Below, piece after piece: positions 55,369 to 62,881 of a stretch of 64,000 bases of DNA. Every line of letters starts with the position of its first letter. Within the stretch, counting starts at the first letter, position 1. This DNA is from Verrucomicrobiota bacterium (GTDB lineage: Bacteria; Verrucomicrobiota; Verrucomicrobiia; Chthoniobacterales; Terrimicrobiaceae), in assembly GCA_026398275.1 (NCBI GenBank), contig JAPLTF010000032.1, forward strand, positions 124,001 to 188,000, given 5' to 3'. The notes below the pieces were generated by a model. It saw only the letters and a program-made list of their open reading frames with translations, was not told the origin of the DNA and ran no database searches. The translations under genes and the position numbers were made by a program.

Positions 55369-57207
55369 GTGAACCTGCCGCCAACCCGATCCATCCGGAG
55401 AACGTTGGGGGGGGTCGCTCAAAACCCCAGGGTTGGCTTGGCGATGCCGTGGCTCCTGGCAGGATTCGCCCTCGTTTACTACGCCCTGTATGCCAATGCC
55501 GGGCTCAACCTAGGCGGCGAGGGCGGGACGGCCGGCGTGGTGGCGATGCGGCTGATGGCCGGCCAGCGGCCGATCGTGGACACATTCCTCGGCTACAATG
55601 TCCTTTGGTTTCTGCCCGTCGCCGGGCTGTTCGAGCTCACCGGGCCGAACTACCTCGCGCTGCGCTGGTATTTTTTTGCGATCTGCACGGCATCCGGCCT
55701 GCTGACGTATTTTGTCGTTCACGGCTACACCCGCAACGCGTGGTTTTCCGCGATCCCGGCGATGCTGGCGATCCTGATTCCGGGCATGCTTTTCAGGAAC
55801 TACATGCCGTTTCTGGGGATCCTGAACGCGTTTCTTCTCACGTCCGCCCTTGTCTTACCGCACCGGACGGACGGGCGCACCCTGGCCTGGGCTGCGGCCG
55901 CGGGACTGGGGCTCGGGCTGACCTTCCTGTTTCGCATCGATCTCGGAATGTTCTGCTTGGCGATCTTCCTCGGGCTCTGCCTGCTTTATCCTCTCGGTGA
56001 AATAACGGCAGGCCGCGTGAGGATCGCGTTCTTATCCGCACTGGCCGGCCTGGGAATGGCGTTTATGGCCCATGTCCCGTTCGCGATGGACGCGAATGCG
56101 CGAGGTTACGGAGAAGCCTTCCTCTCGCAATACACGGGCTGGGCCCACATGCTGCAGGGGGAGCTTCTGATCCTCATCAAGAAGCACGCGCCGGCTTCGC
56201 ATGCCGAGCCAAAAGCTGCGGCGGGTGCCGCGACACATCCCCCAGCCTCCGCTCCGAGAAAGCAAACCTCACAGGCCGGCAAGGCCTGGGAAGACCGTGG
56301 GGCGCTCGCTCGCGCCGGCTTCGCCGACGTGTGGGAAAAGCCTTCCTGGTCCGAAAAGTCCCTCGCCCTCAGCACCTATCTGCCGATCGCTTTTTCGACC
56401 TCCGCGATTCTGGCCGGGAGCTTTTTTCTTTTCCGGGCGATCCGCAGAAAAGATCCGGACGCCAAATTCCGCGCCCTTTATCCGCTGACCGTAATCGGGT
56501 GCTCGCTCACGCTTTTCCCGCAATACTTTTTTTTCCGCCCTGACACGGTCCACATCGCGGAGATGATGGTGCCCTTCTTTGCCGCTCTCGCCACCGTCGC
56601 CTGGGCGTGCGGGCGCAATTCTCTCGCCGCCCCCCCCGGCAGGGCCGCGTGGGCCGGATGGACCGCCGCCGCCGCCTGCCTGCTCGTCGCCGCAATTTAC
56701 GTCTCCCACGCGTTTCCCAAGGAATCCTCCGGCTCGATCGCGGCAAAAAAAAAGGTCTCGCGCGGGTTCCGTGCACTCAATGGAGTGAACGTCATCGTGC
56801 GGGACCGCGAGGCGATCTGGCTGCCGGGGTTGAGGGATGCGATCCTGAAGCATTCCTCACCCGGCGAATATGTCCTGTGTCTTCCTTACTCTCCGACCAT
56901 CAACTTCATGACCGACCGCCCGTCACCGCTCCACAACCTCTATGTGGACAACACGGTCGGCGAAAAAACTTTCCACAGCTACTTTCTTGACCTGGTGGCG
57001 AAATCCCCCCCGGCGGTCATCGTCGTGAACCAACGCAAGATCAATGGCACCGAGATCTCACGATTCCAAAACTGGGCACCACTGACCTACGGATGGATCT
57101 GGGAAAACTACGTCTTCGTCGGGCGCTACCACGACAACGAGGTCTTTGTGCGCCGGGACAAATGCGCAGGCGGCATCGCTCCGGAATACATCGGCGTTTC
57201 GAACTGA
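55369..57207 (+). CDS. Large polytopic membrane protein (GT-C-like, surface polysaccharide region)
   Basis: 612 residues from a GTG at 55369 with a CCGGAG ribosome site 8 nt upstream; the next in-frame ATG (55444) would cut into the first span. About ten to twelve membrane spans, for example MPWLLAGFALVYYALYANAG, LLTYFVVHGYT, LGLGLTFLFRIDLGMFCLAI and VAWACGRN. A long loop of about 80 residues lies near the middle (KKHAPASHAEPKAAAGAATH onward). The C-terminal soluble part resembles the outer domain of GT-C proteins. Family not certain; likely handles a lipid-linked sugar. Ends against the convergent glycosyltransferase with no gap. Confidence 0.7.
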   Translation: MNLPPTRSIRRTLGGVAQNPRVGLAMPWLLAGFALVYYALYANAGLNLGGEGGTAGVVAMRLMAGQRPIVDTFLGYNVLWFLPVAGLFELTGPNYLALRWYFFAICTASGLLTYFVVHGYTRNAWFSAIPAMLAILIPGMLFRNYMPFLGILNAFLLTSALVLPHRTDGRTLAWAAAAGLGLGLTFLFRIDLGMFCLAIFLGLCLLYPLGEITAGRVRIAFLSALAGLGMAFMAHVPFAMDANARGYGEAFLSQYTGWAHMLQGELLILIKKHAPASHAEPKAAAGAATHPPASAPRKQTSQAGKAWEDRGALARAGFADVWEKPSWSEKSLALSTYLPIAFSTSAILAGSFFLFRAIRRKDPDAKFRALYPLTVIGCSLTLFPQYFFFRPDTVHIAEMMVPFFAALATVAWACGRNSLAAPPGRAAWAGWTAAAACLLVAAIYVSHAFPKESSGSIAAKKKVSRGFRALNGVNVIVRDREAIWLPGLRDAILKHSSPGEYVLCLPYSPTINFMTDRPSPLHNLYVDNTVGEKTFHSYFLDLVAKSPPAVIVVNQRKINGTEISRFQNWAPLTYGWIWENYVFVGRYHDNEVFVRRDKCAGGIAPEYIGVSN

Positions 57208-58305
57208 TCAGCGCGCGGGGCGCTTACCCAGGCCGTTGAGAAACGCTTCCACATTCGCCGCGTTTCCGTGCCACTCTTTGACAAAGCGGACCGCCCCGCT
57301 CCGCGCCTTCTCCAGCTCCTCGGGATCCGCCAGCAGCCGCCCGGTCCCCGACACCAGCGCCTCCATGCCATCCCCCGCGCAAAACCCGGCTTGAAAAACC
57401 CCGAACATGCCATCGGGATCGACGCGCAATGAAGCGATGGCCGCCCGTCCGAGCCCGGCGTGGATAAACGTGTTCGGCACCCCCTCCTCGGTCGAGGTGT
57501 TCACAAAAATCCGCGCGGCGTTGAAGTGCTCCTGGATTTCGCTGTAAGGCGCACTCTCGATGAAGTCCACGTTGTCCATCCCCACCGCCCTGGCGCGCAC
57601 GTCCTGCCACAAACTCATGTCCTGCGGCGAGCAGATCATCCGGCACCGGGCGGATGGAAACTGCCCGGCCAGATCCAGAAATTTCATCGGCTGCTTGACC
57701 GGATGGCACCGCGCAACCCAGAGCAGGTCGACCGCTTTGTTGTCGCCGGACGCAAAGTCTGCCTTTTGGAGAAGCAGGCGTGTCACTTCGCAGGCCATCC
57801 CCCTTTTGTGAAAGAGGTCCGCCTGGTGGCGGGTGATCCCGAAACGGAAATCCGAGAGCTCCATCCCTTTCCCAAAGAGCATCCCCCGAATGGGATTCTC
57901 ACGGCGGAACCCGCCGTCGATTTCCGCGTCGAGCGCGCAGACGAAAACCAGCCGGCAGCCAAGCAGACGCTTGAGGATTCCGAGCAGGAAAAGCAGCGAC
58001 GTCCATCCGTAAACAATGACATAGTCGGGCTTCTCCTCGCGCAGGATCCTGAACATTTTCGGAAGCGCCCGAAGCGTTGCCCCAACCGCTCCGGTGTCGA
58101 ATCTCCCGGCCTTGCGCAGGCGGACGCCCTGCATCATCTCCCCATCCGTCTGCCCGGTCTCGGCACCCAGAATCGTCGTCGGGTGTCCGGCACCAGCCAG
58201 TTCGCGGGCGAGCAGCGCCACCTGGAGCTGTGATCCGCCGGAGATGCGCGTGGCCGCGGGATCCAGCGCCAGATGGGCGTGGTCGGATAAAAAAAGAAAC
58301 TTCAT
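57208..58305 (-). CDS. Glycosyltransferase, GT4-like (GT-B fold)
   Basis: 365 residues from the ATG at 58305 (MKFLFLSDHAHLALDPAATR). N-terminal ISGGSQLQVALLARELAGAG and VYGWTSLLFLLGIL, then VDLLWVARCHPVKQPMKFLD (the phosphate region of GT4 enzymes) and NAARIFVNTSTEEGVPNTFI with HAGLGRAAIASLRVDPDGMF at the donor site. The E-G-x-P-N motif is the usual GT4 pattern. The start overlaps the acyltransferase stop by 4 bp, so both are coupled. Confidence 0.88.
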   Translation of the reverse strand: MKFLFLSDHAHLALDPAATRISGGSQLQVALLARELAGAGHPTTILGAETGQTDGEMMQGVRLRKAGRFDTGAVGATLRALPKMFRILREEKPDYVIVYGWTSLLFLLGILKRLLGCRLVFVCALDAEIDGGFRRENPIRGMLFGKGMELSDFRFGITRHQADLFHKRGMACEVTRLLLQKADFASGDNKAVDLLWVARCHPVKQPMKFLDLAGQFPSARCRMICSPQDMSLWQDVRARAVGMDNVDFIESAPYSEIQEHFNAARIFVNTSTEEGVPNTFIHAGLGRAAIASLRVDPDGMFGVFQAGFCAGDGMEALVSGTGRLLADPEELEKARSGAVRFVKEWHGNAANVEAFLNGLGKRPAR

Positions 58306-58808
58306 GCCGGACGGGCCGACGGCCCGGAATGGACCTGCCGCGCCGGATTGCCCACGACCACCGCGCCTGCGGGAACATCTTTCACCACGACCGAGCCGGC
58401 TCCGATGACCGCGCCGTCGCCGATTTTGATCCGTCCGATAATCACCGAGTTGCACCCGACGTCCACATGGTCGCCGATCAGGGGAACATCATCCGGAGAG
58501 CTCTTCATCCCGATCGTCGTGCAGTGCCGCAGCGTGCAGTGCGAGCCGATGACCGACCCGCCGTGAATAACGAGCGCCGTGCCGTGGAAAAGCTTCAGCC
58601 CGGGCCCGATGCTCGCCTTGTGGTTGAGCTCGATCCCGAGCACCCAGCCGATGAAAACCTCGTAAAAGGCCAAGTAGGGAAACCCCAGCCATCGCCAATC
58701 CGCAGGCAGGCGGTAAAACCACTGCGCGAGCCGGAACAGCACGAGGATCACCCGGCTCCGGATGTTTCCGGCATTGGCCCCCCAATCTTGCAGGATTCCT
58801 TGGTTCAT
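58302..58808 (-). CDS. Hexapeptide-repeat acetyltransferase (serine acetyltransferase-like)
   Basis: 168 residues. A helical N-terminal part (QWFYRLPADWRWLGFPYLAF) precedes left-handed beta-helix repeats: ELNHKASIGPGLKLFHGTAL, VIHGGSVIGSHCTLRHCTTI and PLIGDHVDVGCNSVIIGRIK with IGDGAVIGAGSVVVKDVPAG. The catalytic histidine is in HGTALVIHGGS and the C-terminus has VVGNPARQV. Similar to WcaB/CysE-type O-acetyltransferases. In this setting, modification of an extracellular polysaccharide is likelier than cysteine synthesis. Confidence 0.85.
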   Translation of the reverse strand: MNQGILQDWGANAGNIRSRVILVLFRLAQWFYRLPADWRWLGFPYLAFYEVFIGWVLGIELNHKASIGPGLKLFHGTALVIHGGSVIGSHCTLRHCTTIGMKSSPDDVPLIGDHVDVGCNSVIIGRIKIGDGAVIGAGSVVVKDVPAGAVVVGNPARQVHSGPSARPA

Positions 58809-58826
58809 TTATTCTCCGAGTTTCAA

Positions 58827-59798
58827 ATGCGGGTCACTTTTTATCTGCCGGAAAAATATCTGCCGGGCGGCCCGGACCAGGAGGCCTGGAAATCGGGTTC
58901 GATCCGCAATTTGGAGGAGAGCGGAAAAATCGCCTGCGCACAATGCTGGATCTACCAGACATGGGTCGCGCTCGAGGCCGCCGGCGTTCCGTGCGGGCTC
59001 TCGTCGGAGATCCCAGCGGACGGAATCCTGCTGGCGCTTTCCGGGTTCTTCAACGATTCGTGGCGTCCGCCAAAGGGTGTTTTTTTTGCGGACATCGTCG
59101 CGGATTTTCTGCCGCATCCTGCGGCCCATCTGCACATCGTGCAGAACAGGGCGCACGCCGGGCGGCTTCCGCGCTCGGTGTTCATGCCGCTCTGGACGCA
59201 GCCGAACCTTGTGCCGCGCGACCCCGCCCGCGGTGCGGTCTTTGAGAATGTTTGTTTTCTGGGCGATCCCTGCAATCTGGCTCCTGCGCTTCGCGAGAGC
59301 GCCTGGCTGGAACGCTTGAGAAGTATTCCGAGCCTCCGTCTCGACGTCCGGCGCGCGGACCGCTGGCATGATTACAGCGATGTGGACTGCTCGCTCGCGA
59401 TCCGGGATTTTTCGCGCTCCCGGCAGCTCCACAAGCCGGCCACGAAACTCTACAACGCCTGGCTCGCCGGCGTCCCGTTCATCGGAGGAAATGACTCGGC
59501 TTACGCAGCGGACGGAAGATCCGGGGCGGATTACTTGAAGGCGGCCTCGCCGGAAGAGGTGCTGGCCCATCTCCAACGGCTGCGGGAAGACCCCACATTC
59601 CGGAGCGCTCTCGTCGCAAACGGACGGAAATCCGGAAAGGAATTCACCCGCGAGAAAACGCTCCATCGCTGGGAGCGGCTGGTGAAGGAGACGCTTCCGG
59701 AACTCGCGGGACGGTTCGCCACCACCGCGTTACCGGGAAAATTTCTTTTTGAGGCCACCCAGTTCGCCATCGCTCACCTGGATCGCAGGGTGCGGTAG
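58827..59798 (+). CDS. Putative glycosyltransferase (GT-B C-terminal type)
   Basis: 323 residues from the ATG at 58827, 18 bp from the divergent acyltransferase start. The second half shows AWLERLRSIPSLRLDVRRAD, then LHKPATKLYNAWLAGVPFIG with GNDSAYAADGRSGADYLKAA and SPEEVLAHLQRLREDPTFR. This order (K-P-x-x-K-L-x-N-A-W-x-A-G-V-P) is the donor-site pattern of GT-B enzymes with reduced N-terminal domains. I do not recognise a named family. Cytoplasmic, no spans. Confidence 0.6.
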   Translation: MRVTFYLPEKYLPGGPDQEAWKSGSIRNLEESGKIACAQCWIYQTWVALEAAGVPCGLSSEIPADGILLALSGFFNDSWRPPKGVFFADIVADFLPHPAAHLHIVQNRAHAGRLPRSVFMPLWTQPNLVPRDPARGAVFENVCFLGDPCNLAPALRESAWLERLRSIPSLRLDVRRADRWHDYSDVDCSLAIRDFSRSRQLHKPATKLYNAWLAGVPFIGGNDSAYAADGRSGADYLKAASPEEVLAHLQRLREDPTFRSALVANGRKSGKEFTREKTLHRWERLVKETLPELAGRFATTALPGKFLFEATQFAIAHLDRRVR

Positions 59799-59800
59799 AA

Positions 59801-60778
59801 TCACCCCGGCCAACGCTCGATCAGCCAGCGGGCAGCGAAGGCCGGATCGTGGCGGAAGGCGGAAAAGATCTCCAATATTCTTGCGCCCGAGCCGCAGGCG
59901 CCGGCGACTTTCAGATGGTGAGCCGCAATCATCCGCGCCCGGTCCGGGGCCGTCAGGGACGGAAGCAGGCCGTTGTAAACACGCCAAAATGCCCGCCGAT
60001 CAGCCGGGTCCAACCCTTCGCGGAACGAGGCAACCAGCCGGCGCTCCTCCGCGGAAAGCTCCCTGCCGAATGACTCCGCCTCCCCCTGCTCTGAAATTCT
60101 CCGTGCCTCGTCATACGCGGTCTCCCGGCCGGTTTTTGAGAGCGCGGTCGAAAGGTTTCGGTAGCAAACGAGCCGCCACGGAAGATTGGCGGACTTCTTC
60201 CGCGCCGTCAGCCGCAGCCAAAGATCGTAATCCTGGGAGATGCGGAAACCCTCGTCGTAGCCGCCGAACTCCTCCAGAACCACATCCCTTCGGAACATCA
60301 CCGAGGTGTGCAGGAAGGGATTCAGCAGCGCGGCGCTCCAGCGGATGCTCCCGCCGGTGAGCGGCATGTCGAGCAAGCCGGTCAGGCGGTCCGCCCCGTC
60401 AATGATCCTTCCGCATGTTCCCAGCAAAGCCAGATCTGGCTCGACGGTGACGCGCTCAACCTGGCGGGTCAGCCGCAGCGGATGGGAGAGGTCGTCGGCG
60501 TCCTGACGGGCGACCCATGTCCCGCGGGCCTCGCGAAGCCCCTGATTCAGGCACGGCGTCTGCCCCGTGTTTCCGGCATTCCGAATCAGCCGGATCCGCT
60601 TGTCCTTCACCGCCCAGGATTCCGCGACCTCCGCGGATCCGTCGGTCGAGGCGTCATCAACAATCAGAAATTCCCAGTCCTGAAACGTCTGGGCAACAAT
60701 GCTGCGGACCGAGGCGTCGAGATACCTGCCCGCATTGAAAACCGTCATCAGCACCGAGATGCGCGGGATGGAATTCAT
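59801..60778 (-). CDS. Glycosyltransferase family 2
   Basis: 325 residues. The GT-A donor core is clear: RISVLMTVFNAGRYLDASVR, FLIVDDASTDGSAEVAESWA, RNAGNTGQTPCLNQGLREAR and GTWVARQDADDLSHPLRLTR, where DADD is the metal-binding D-x-D. A later FGGYDEGFRISQDYDLWLRL is the usual catalytic-base region. The C-terminal 90 residues are helical. Adds a sugar from a nucleotide donor; substrate unknown. Its stop is 3 bp from the convergent gene end. Confidence 0.93.
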   Translation of the reverse strand: MNSIPRISVLMTVFNAGRYLDASVRSIVAQTFQDWEFLIVDDASTDGSAEVAESWAVKDKRIRLIRNAGNTGQTPCLNQGLREARGTWVARQDADDLSHPLRLTRQVERVTVEPDLALLGTCGRIIDGADRLTGLLDMPLTGGSIRWSAALLNPFLHTSVMFRRDVVLEEFGGYDEGFRISQDYDLWLRLTARKKSANLPWRLVCYRNLSTALSKTGRETAYDEARRISEQGEAESFGRELSAEERRLVASFREGLDPADRRAFWRVYNGLLPSLTAPDRARMIAAHHLKVAGACGSGARILEIFSAFRHDPAFAARWLIERWPG

Positions 60779-60809
60779 GCCGGAAACCCCACGCTGATGA
60801 ATGGGATGC

Positions 60810-61337
60810 TCACACCTCGGTCAGATCGTGGAGATTTCTTCCTGCCCGGAACATCTCCTTTTCTCCGAGCGGCATCGCGTGAAGCCGCTTGCGGAGTTGA
60901 TCCGCCGAGATTTTTCCAAGCCCGAGAAGCCCGCGCACAAGCGCCAGGTCTTTTTCCCGGCCGACGACGACCTTCACGGCCGCGAGATCACAGGGATCCA
61001 GCGCGAAAACATTCTCGAAGCCATTCACGGCCACGAGCCGGCTCTCCCACCCCGGCGGAAGGCTCTCCACAATCGTCGGATGGAGGATGTCGGCATGGTA
61101 GCCATGCTCGGCCCGAAAAAGACTCCCCTGTCCGACAGCCTCCGCCAAATAGCCAGCGATCTCCTTGTTGATCGGATCCAGCAGCAGATCGCCATCATAG
61201 GTGTTTTCGAGCAGCTCCTGATCCCCGAGTTCCGGAAACGAGGCGAGAAGCGAAGCCGAACCCAGAACGGTTACTTTGCGGCTTTGCCCGAGCGCCCGAA
61301 CCGACTCGACCAAATGCTTTAATGCTGGAAGGCGCAT
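60810..61337 (-). CDS. DUF6036-like nucleotidyltransferase
   Basis: 175 residues. Features: KVTVLGSASLLASFPELG, ENTYDGDLLLDPI, AEHGYHADILHPTIVESLPP with GWESRLVAV, and DLAAVKVVVGREKDLALVRG near the end. The G-S-x-S-L-L ... T-x-D-G-D-L pattern resembles the minimal nucleotidyltransferase fold used by DUF6036 and AbiEii-type proteins. It overlaps the small upstream gene by 19 bp, a layout common in toxin-antitoxin modules. Identification is from pattern memory; the role as toxin is a guess. Confidence 0.65.
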   Translation of the reverse strand: MRLPALKHLVESVRALGQSRKVTVLGSASLLASFPELGDQELLENTYDGDLLLDPINKEIAGYLAEAVGQGSLFRAEHGYHADILHPTIVESLPPGWESRLVAVNGFENVFALDPCDLAAVKVVVGREKDLALVRGLLGLGKISADQLRKRLHAMPLGEKEMFRAGRNLHDLTEV

Positions 61338-61651
61338 TGTAAAATAAACGGCCGCCGCTCCAAAGTTGTGAGCACTCCATCAAACGGCGCAAACTCGCGC
61401 AGATGCGCCGCCTGCTCACTGTCCTCCCGGAGCGCCGAGAGCAAGGTCTCCATGCCGGGCTTCGATGCTTGGGCCGCGCGGATCATCCCCTCCCACTGTC
61501 GCAGCCGGTGCTGCTGGTCCGCGCCATTGGCGGTCCATCGCGCAATATTATCGAGGCCGGTTTGCAGCAACCCGGGATCCCGCGCGATCTTGTCGGCAAT
61601 GAGCCGGAACATCCCGAGCTTGTCAAATCGGTTGCACGGATCGTCAGTCAT
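61319..61651 (-). CDS. Small partner protein of the DUF6036-like gene
   Basis: 110 residues from the ATG at 61651 (MTDDPCNRFDKLGMFRLIAD). Mostly helical and mixed-charge, with no recognised domain and no span. It precedes and overlaps the DUF6036-like gene by 19 bp, so the two are almost certainly expressed together. An antitoxin or accessory role fits the gene order, but I see no DNA-binding motif. The upstream ATG at 61687 is possible. Confidence 0.6.
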   Translation of the reverse strand: MTDDPCNRFDKLGMFRLIADKIARDPGLLQTGLDNIARWTANGADQQHRLRQWEGMIRAAQASKPGMETLLSALREDSEQAAHLREFAPFDGVLTTLERRPFILQCAFQH

Positions 61652-61777
61652 TCTCTGAAAACATGGAGCCGACGGTTTCGTTGTCAAGAATTCCGGAGCT
61701 TCCGAAAAGTCCGCGCACGAGCCTCCATCGAGTTTCCGACATTGAGCCGGGCTTCGACATGGCGACGGGCGGGATAA

Positions 61778-62881
61778 TTATTTGATCAACCGGCTGAAGA
61801 TCTCCGCATGGCGGGCGACCCATTTCCGCGCGTCAAAAAGGTTCTCCGCACGCTGCCGCGCGGATTGGCTGGCGGATTCGAGTCGGGGAAGCAGCGCCCG
61901 GACCGCGTCGGCAAGCTCGGCTCCAGAAGGTGTGATCAGGCGGCTCCAATCCATCGCGGCCTCGACAAGAACTCCGCAATCCGGCCCCACCAGCTCGGGC
62001 ATTCCCCCGCTGCGGGAGCCCACGACCGGGCATCCGCTGGCAAGCGCTTCGACCGCGACCGTCGGGCAGGGGTCCATGTATTTCGGATGAATCACGATGT
62101 GGTGCTCACGGTAGAGCCGCGCCGCTTCATCCTGCGAAAACGGCGGCAGGATCGTGACGTGCTTTTCGAGGCCGAGCTGCCGGACCAGCCCGCAGACTTG
62201 CGCCTCCCCGGCCTTCCACTGGAAACGTCCTGCGATGGTCAGCGACGACTCAATCCCGCCGCGCCGCAGCGCGTCCAGGCAATGGATCGTTGAAAAAACC
62301 CGCCCCGGGTATCCGTGCGTGCCGAGCGTCAGCAACCGCAGCGGCTTCACGTCCGGCCGGACCTCAGGCGGACAGAACTTTTCGAGATCTACCGGGTTGT
62401 AAAGAATCTCGGAAGGGAGTCCGCACGGGCCGAGAAATTTGTCGGCGGACACGCGGCAGAATTCGCTTTGGTAGATCACATAATCCGCCATGGCGCGGAG
62501 ATCGCGCATCGGTCCATTGAGGCGCTCGCTTTCGCTCCCCGCCCACGCCGGATATCCCACGCCATTCTGGTTCCAAACAATCCGGATCCCGCATTCGCGG
62601 CACCGCTCGAAGAGATCGGCTGCAAACCCCGGCTGGCTGCTGCTCACGGCATAGAGAACGCTGAACTCCCGCTCATTCCCGCCGAACGCCTCGCGCAGCG
62701 GCAGCAGCTTGACCGCACCCCCGTGAACCGGACGGCCTGCATCCAGCACATCGCCGAAGCCGACGGAGAGATGTCCGGCGCGCCGGATCAATGCCAGCTT
62801 TTTCCCGGCCGCCCTGCGCGCGGGGATTTCCAGCAGCGAGCGGATCTGTCGGCGGAATTGCCAGGGGATGATTTCGCTCAT
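61778..62881 (-). CDS. Glycosyltransferase family 4
   Basis: 367 residues from the ATG at 62881 (MSEIIPWQFRRQIRSLLEIP). GT4 features: RIVWNQNGVGYPAWAGSESE, YVIYQSEFCRVSADKFLG, LPSEILYNPVDLEKFCPPEV, LRLLTLGTHGYPGRVFSTIH, the donor site HIVIHPKYMDPCPTVAVEAL with ASGCPVVGSRSGGMPELVG, and a C-terminal helix. The E-x7-E pattern of retaining GT4 enzymes is mostly kept (D-P-C-P-T-V-A-V-E). Coupled by a 4-bp overlap to the upstream glycosyltransferase. Confidence 0.92.
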   Translation of the reverse strand: MSEIIPWQFRRQIRSLLEIPARRAAGKKLALIRRAGHLSVGFGDVLDAGRPVHGGAVKLLPLREAFGGNEREFSVLYAVSSSQPGFAADLFERCRECGIRIVWNQNGVGYPAWAGSESERLNGPMRDLRAMADYVIYQSEFCRVSADKFLGPCGLPSEILYNPVDLEKFCPPEVRPDVKPLRLLTLGTHGYPGRVFSTIHCLDALRRGGIESSLTIAGRFQWKAGEAQVCGLVRQLGLEKHVTILPPFSQDEAARLYREHHIVIHPKYMDPCPTVAVEALASGCPVVGSRSGGMPELVGPDCGVLVEAAMDWSRLITPSGAELADAVRALLPRLESASQSARQRAENLFDARKWVARHAEIFSRLIK

